Of a stretch of 64,000 nucleotides of DNA, positions 61,378-64,000 are shown one piece after another. The stretch covers positions 124,001 through 188,000 of the forward strand of contig NZ_MSLT01000018.1 of NCBI RefSeq assembly GCF_002149925.1, read 5' to 3'. Within the stretch, counting starts at the first letter, position 1. Each line of letters opens with the position of its first letter. This stretch comes from Thioflexithrix psekupsensis. GTDB lineage: Bacteria; Pseudomonadota; Gammaproteobacteria; Beggiatoales; Beggiatoaceae. A program made the position numbers and the translations under genes. The notes beneath the pieces are model-generated. The model did no database searches and was not told where the DNA came from. It saw nothing but the letters and a program-made list of their open reading frames with translations.

Positions 61378-62381
61378 TATTTCCTCAAGGGTAGTGTGGT
61401 TTCGACAAAAGTCATCGTGACGACTTCTAATAAACTTTGCGGCTTAATATTTGCCGTGCTGTTGAATAAACGATAATGTTCTCCTAATAATTCTAATAAC
61501 TCAAAACTTTTTTTCAAGTCTAATTGCTGAGAAAAAAACTCAATTCGTGATAGTTGATCGTGATTGACCAGCCATTGTTTTTGTGCCGTAGAGCTAAAAC
61601 GAATCACATCCATTAACCAAGTGATTAACCAATATAATAAATAATTGATATTGTATTGTGACCATTGTTGTGCGGTTTTGACGGGGTCAATTTTTCCTTG
61701 AATTAATCCGTCTATATCGTTAAACACCGCGCGGCGAATTTTCATATCTTCGCCTTGTGCCAATACCAAAGCGGCTAATGGTGCATTTAGGGTCAATTTT
61801 AATAACAAATCAATATCCTGTTCTGGTTCTAATTGCGCTTGTAACCATGTATTAATTTCCGTTTGATTCACTCGACCTAAATCAAAACGTTGGCAACGGC
61901 TGCGAATGGTGGCTAATAATTGCATGGGGCGGTGACTCACCAGAATTAATAATGTATTGTCTGGCGGTTCTTCTAATAATTTTAATAAACCATTCGCCGC
62001 ATTTTGATTCATAGCCTCAGCGGGTTCAATTAATGCAATTTGATAACCGCCATAATGCGAGGTGAGTGTGCAGAATTGAATTAATCCGCGCACTTGATCA
62101 ATTAAAATATTTTGACTGTTTTCCAATGGATTTAAGCGGATAAAATCAGGATGATGCCCCGCAGATAATAAATGGCAACCACGACAATGTCCGCACACGC
62201 TGCCATCAGGACGCACGTCTTGACACAACAACGCGTAAACCAACTGTTCAGCCAGTTGCGTTTTACCCAAGCCGCGCTGCCCGCCCAACAACAGCGCGTG
62301 GGGTAAACGCTTCTGCTGATGCGCGGTCATTAAGGTCTGCCAATGCGGCTGCAACCACGGCAATATCGCAGCGGGTTTCAC
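61377..62381 (-). CDS. holB: DNA polymerase III delta prime subunit
   Basis: HolB is a clamp-loader subunit. The 334-residue product has the P-loop-like GGQRGLGKTQ (33-42) and the zinc module Cys53, Cys63, Cys66, Cys69. Further on are NAANGLLKLLEEPP, the DExx-like region, and the SRC motif in TIRSRCQRFDLG that contacts neighbouring subunits. The start is GTG overlapping the secretin stop (4 nt). It is followed by pilZ, as in Pseudomonas. tmk, the usual upstream gene, is replaced here by a secretin gene. Confidence 0.94.
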   Translation of the reverse strand: MKPAAILPWLQPHWQTLMTAHQQKRLPHALLLGGQRGLGKTQLAEQLVYALLCQDVRPDGSVCGHCRGCHLLSAGHHPDFIRLNPLENSQNILIDQVRGLIQFCTLTSHYGGYQIALIEPAEAMNQNAANGLLKLLEEPPDNTLLILVSHRPMQLLATIRSRCQRFDLGRVNQTEINTWLQAQLEPEQDIDLLLKLTLNAPLAALVLAQGEDMKIRRAVFNDIDGLIQGKIDPVKTAQQWSQYNINYLLYWLITWLMDVIRFSSTAQKQWLVNHDQLSRIEFFSQQLDLKKSFELLELLGEHYRLFNSTANIKPQSLLEVVTMTFVETTLPLRK

Positions 62382-64000
62382 GGATTTTCTACCCGCAACC
62401 GATCCAAACCGTATAAGTAGAAAATCTCCCGATTTAATAAATCACCAATCGCTTTCATTCGTGCTTTAAATTGCTGCACAATAGGGCTATTGTCTAATTC
62501 TGGATTCACAATTTCTGGCACCATAATTAATACCAGTTCAGTGCGTTGATAATTTTTAGTACGCGAAGAAAATAAGGTGTCTCCAAATAAGGGAATGCGA
62601 TTTAAACCGGGGATGCCTTCTTGCGAATTATTATAACGGTCTTGAATTAATCCCCCAATCACAATCGGCGTGCCATTACGCACCACCACTAAGGTTTGCA
62701 CTTTGCGTTGATCAAAAGAAGGATTTCCGCTACGTGTGGGGCCTAAACTGGAAATTTCTTGGGAAATTTTTAAGTTAATAATTCCATCGTCATTAATGCG
62801 TGGCTCTACCGATAAAATAACGCCCACACTTTCATATTGCGGCCCCGAATTCACCAATTGTCCCGTGGAGGTGACATTCGTGGCACCGGGGATGGGTTCA
62901 CGCGATCCCACTTCAATGCGCGCTTCTTCGTTATTCCGCACCAAAACCGACGGGCGAGATAATACGCGAACATCACTGTTTTGCGTGATTAAATTAAGCA
63001 GCGCATTTAATCCCCCCGATAAGTAATTTAAAGTAAATCCTGTCAACCCCCCCACGCTAATCGTGGTGTTATCAGTGCTTGCAGACACGTTAGCGGGCAA
63101 ATTTCCCCCTGGCGGACTGGTGTTAAAACCGACCGTTCCCCGATCATTGCCCAGAATCCCTTGCCAATCTACGCCGTGTTGCGTGGCTTCATTCAGTGTC
63201 ACTTCGGCAATCACCACATTCACCATCACTTCTTTAGGCGCACGATCTAGGATGCGAATGGTTTCTAGTAATTGGCGATAATCACGCGGCGTAGCGCGGA
63301 CAATTAAGCTATTGGTTTTTTCATCCGCCGTGACTTTGACCATTAATTGAGCGGATACCGCGCCTGTGGGCGTGGCATTGGGAGTGGGGGAGGGTGTATT
63401 TTCTACTATTGTCACTCCGTTTTCGGTTTGGAAAAAAGAAGACACGGGCGTGGTTTCTTCTGTGGTCTCTTCGGTTTGTCCTAAGCGATCCTCGTCTTGA
63501 TCCGATTCAAACACGCTGGATAAGGTTGAAGCCAAATCTTTTGCGTCTAAATTACGCACGTTATAAATAAATACTTGTTCAGTACTTTCTTCACTGCGTT
63601 CGTCGAGAATATTCACCCACATTTCCACTTCTTTAAAGCCGCTATTCGGTGGCGCAATAACCAGTAAGGCGTTAATGCGTTCTAATGATAAAACTTGGTA
63701 GGCAATCGGGATATTATTCCCTGACATGGCTTGTAAGATTTTATCTAAATCGGCTTGTACTTCTGCGGCTTTGCTGTTTTGTAGTCGAAATAAGCGCATT
63801 CCACGGTGGCGAAAAGGGTCAGCATCGATGATTTTTAATAATTGGTTGACCCGCTCAATGCGATCTGGCGTGGCAATGATGCCGATAATATTTAAACTCG
63901 GTAAGCTCAACACGCGCCCTGTCGGTTGCAACAGCGGGGTCAGCACGTTGATCGCCGCATCGGCCGCAATGTAACGCAAGGGCGTGATTTGCAGCACTTC
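62378..64000 (-). CDS. Second type II secretion-type secretin, 5' end outside window
   Basis: The frame is open to the window edge, so the N-terminus is missing. The visible 540 residues contain N1-N3-like domains (NIIGIIATPDRIERVNQLL, INALLVIAPP, TNSLIVRATPRDY) and an acidic Thr/Glu-rich insert (EETTEETTPVSS). The secretin domain has VMVNVVIAEVTLNEA, VRVLSRPSVLVRNNEEARIEVGSREPIPG and IPGLNRIPLFGDTLFSS. It differs from the gspD at 4542 and may belong to another secretion or pilus system, or to the same system as the pseudopilin downstream. A 4-nt overlap with holB indicates a shared transcript. Confidence 0.9.
   Translation of the reverse strand, partial: EVLQITPLRYIAADAAINVLTPLLQPTGRVLSLPSLNIIGIIATPDRIERVNQLLKIIDADPFRHRGMRLFRLQNSKAAEVQADLDKILQAMSGNNIPIAYQVLSLERINALLVIAPPNSGFKEVEMWVNILDERSEESTEQVFIYNVRNLDAKDLASTLSSVFESDQDEDRLGQTEETTEETTPVSSFFQTENGVTIVENTPSPTPNATPTGAVSAQLMVKVTADEKTNSLIVRATPRDYRQLLETIRILDRAPKEVMVNVVIAEVTLNEATQHGVDWQGILGNDRGTVGFNTSPPGGNLPANVSASTDNTTISVGGLTGFTLNYLSGGLNALLNLITQNSDVRVLSRPSVLVRNNEEARIEVGSREPIPGATNVTSTGQLVNSGPQYESVGVILSVEPRINDDGIINLKISQEISSLGPTRSGNPSFDQRKVQTLVVVRNGTPIVIGGLIQDRYNNSQEGIPGLNRIPLFGDTLFSSRTKNYQRTELVLIMVPEIVNPELDNSPIVQQFKARMKAIGDLLNREIFYLYGLDRLRVENP

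Overview
The window looks like a chromosomal segment of a sulfide-oxidising gammaproteobacterium of the Thiotrichales/Beggiatoaceae type. The base composition is moderately AT-rich and the housekeeping genes are gammaproteobacterial: dksA, rppH, lptD with the four-cysteine pattern of E. coli, lexA, and a holB-pilZ pair. A secreted Gly/Tyr/Pro/Trp-rich protein resembles a sulfur globule protein, and a CbbR-like LysR regulator, a c4-type cytochrome and an Rnf complex with rnfH are present. The taxonomic assignment is inference; there is no rRNA gene in the window. No intact tRNA gene, CRISPR array or prophage was seen.

Layout. 1-2210: end of an rnf operon (rnfD partial, G, E, H), followed by a SIR2-like gene. 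3317-4094: gdx/sugE and dksA (minus strand). 4542-9090: gspD, cnoX, rppH and the sulfur-globule-like gene with a near-consensus sigma70 promoter. 9192-13769 (minus): RDD protein, CitE-like lyase, malyl-CoA lyase, queE/queD, alpha/beta hydrolase. 13971-20716: two large sensor kinases and a CBS-GGDEF protein. 21009-24422: gatCA, then a FixJ-type regulator abutting thyA. 24456-29132: a sigma54 activator divergent from an MbnP - beta-barrel - MbnH cluster. 29164-31857: a MITE-like repeat, one IS630 element nested inside another, and an hsdS remnant. 31992-43978: amiC, fdxA, a multidomain hybrid kinase, lptD, two lipoproteins and trmJ. 44022-51302: surface polysaccharide cluster (P-loop protein, Wzm/Wzt-like transporter, two multidomain glycosyltransferases, one fused to a sulfotransferase-like domain). 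51390-56522: cytochrome c, LysR regulator, dnaQ, pgi, tcdA. 56562-59432: a segment bounded by inverted 34-nt repeats, carrying tandem membrane proteins with pilin-like C-terminal domains. 59489-64000: small secreted protein, lexA, pseudopilin, pilZ, holB and a second, partial secretin.

The most interesting region is 24456-29132. A near-consensus -24/-12 sigma54 promoter (TGGC-N7-TTGC) lies 50 bp before the mbnP-like gene. Two copies of GGTYAAATCAC, 32 bp apart, lie upstream of it. The divergent gene encodes a sigma54 activator without a sensory domain. Together these suggest a dedicated regulatory circuit for a periplasmic/outer-membrane metal (probably copper) system built around the MbnP/MbnH 'metallo-mystery pair', with a His/Asp-rich beta-barrel protein encoded between the two partners.

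Second in interest is 56.6-59.5 kb, an accessory cassette: two paralogous proteins in which a pilin-like head (with the C-terminal disulfide-loop pattern) follows three predicted membrane helices instead of a prepilin leader, plus two unknown membrane proteins, an 82-bp duplicate of part of the nearby LysR gene and inverted repeat boundaries.
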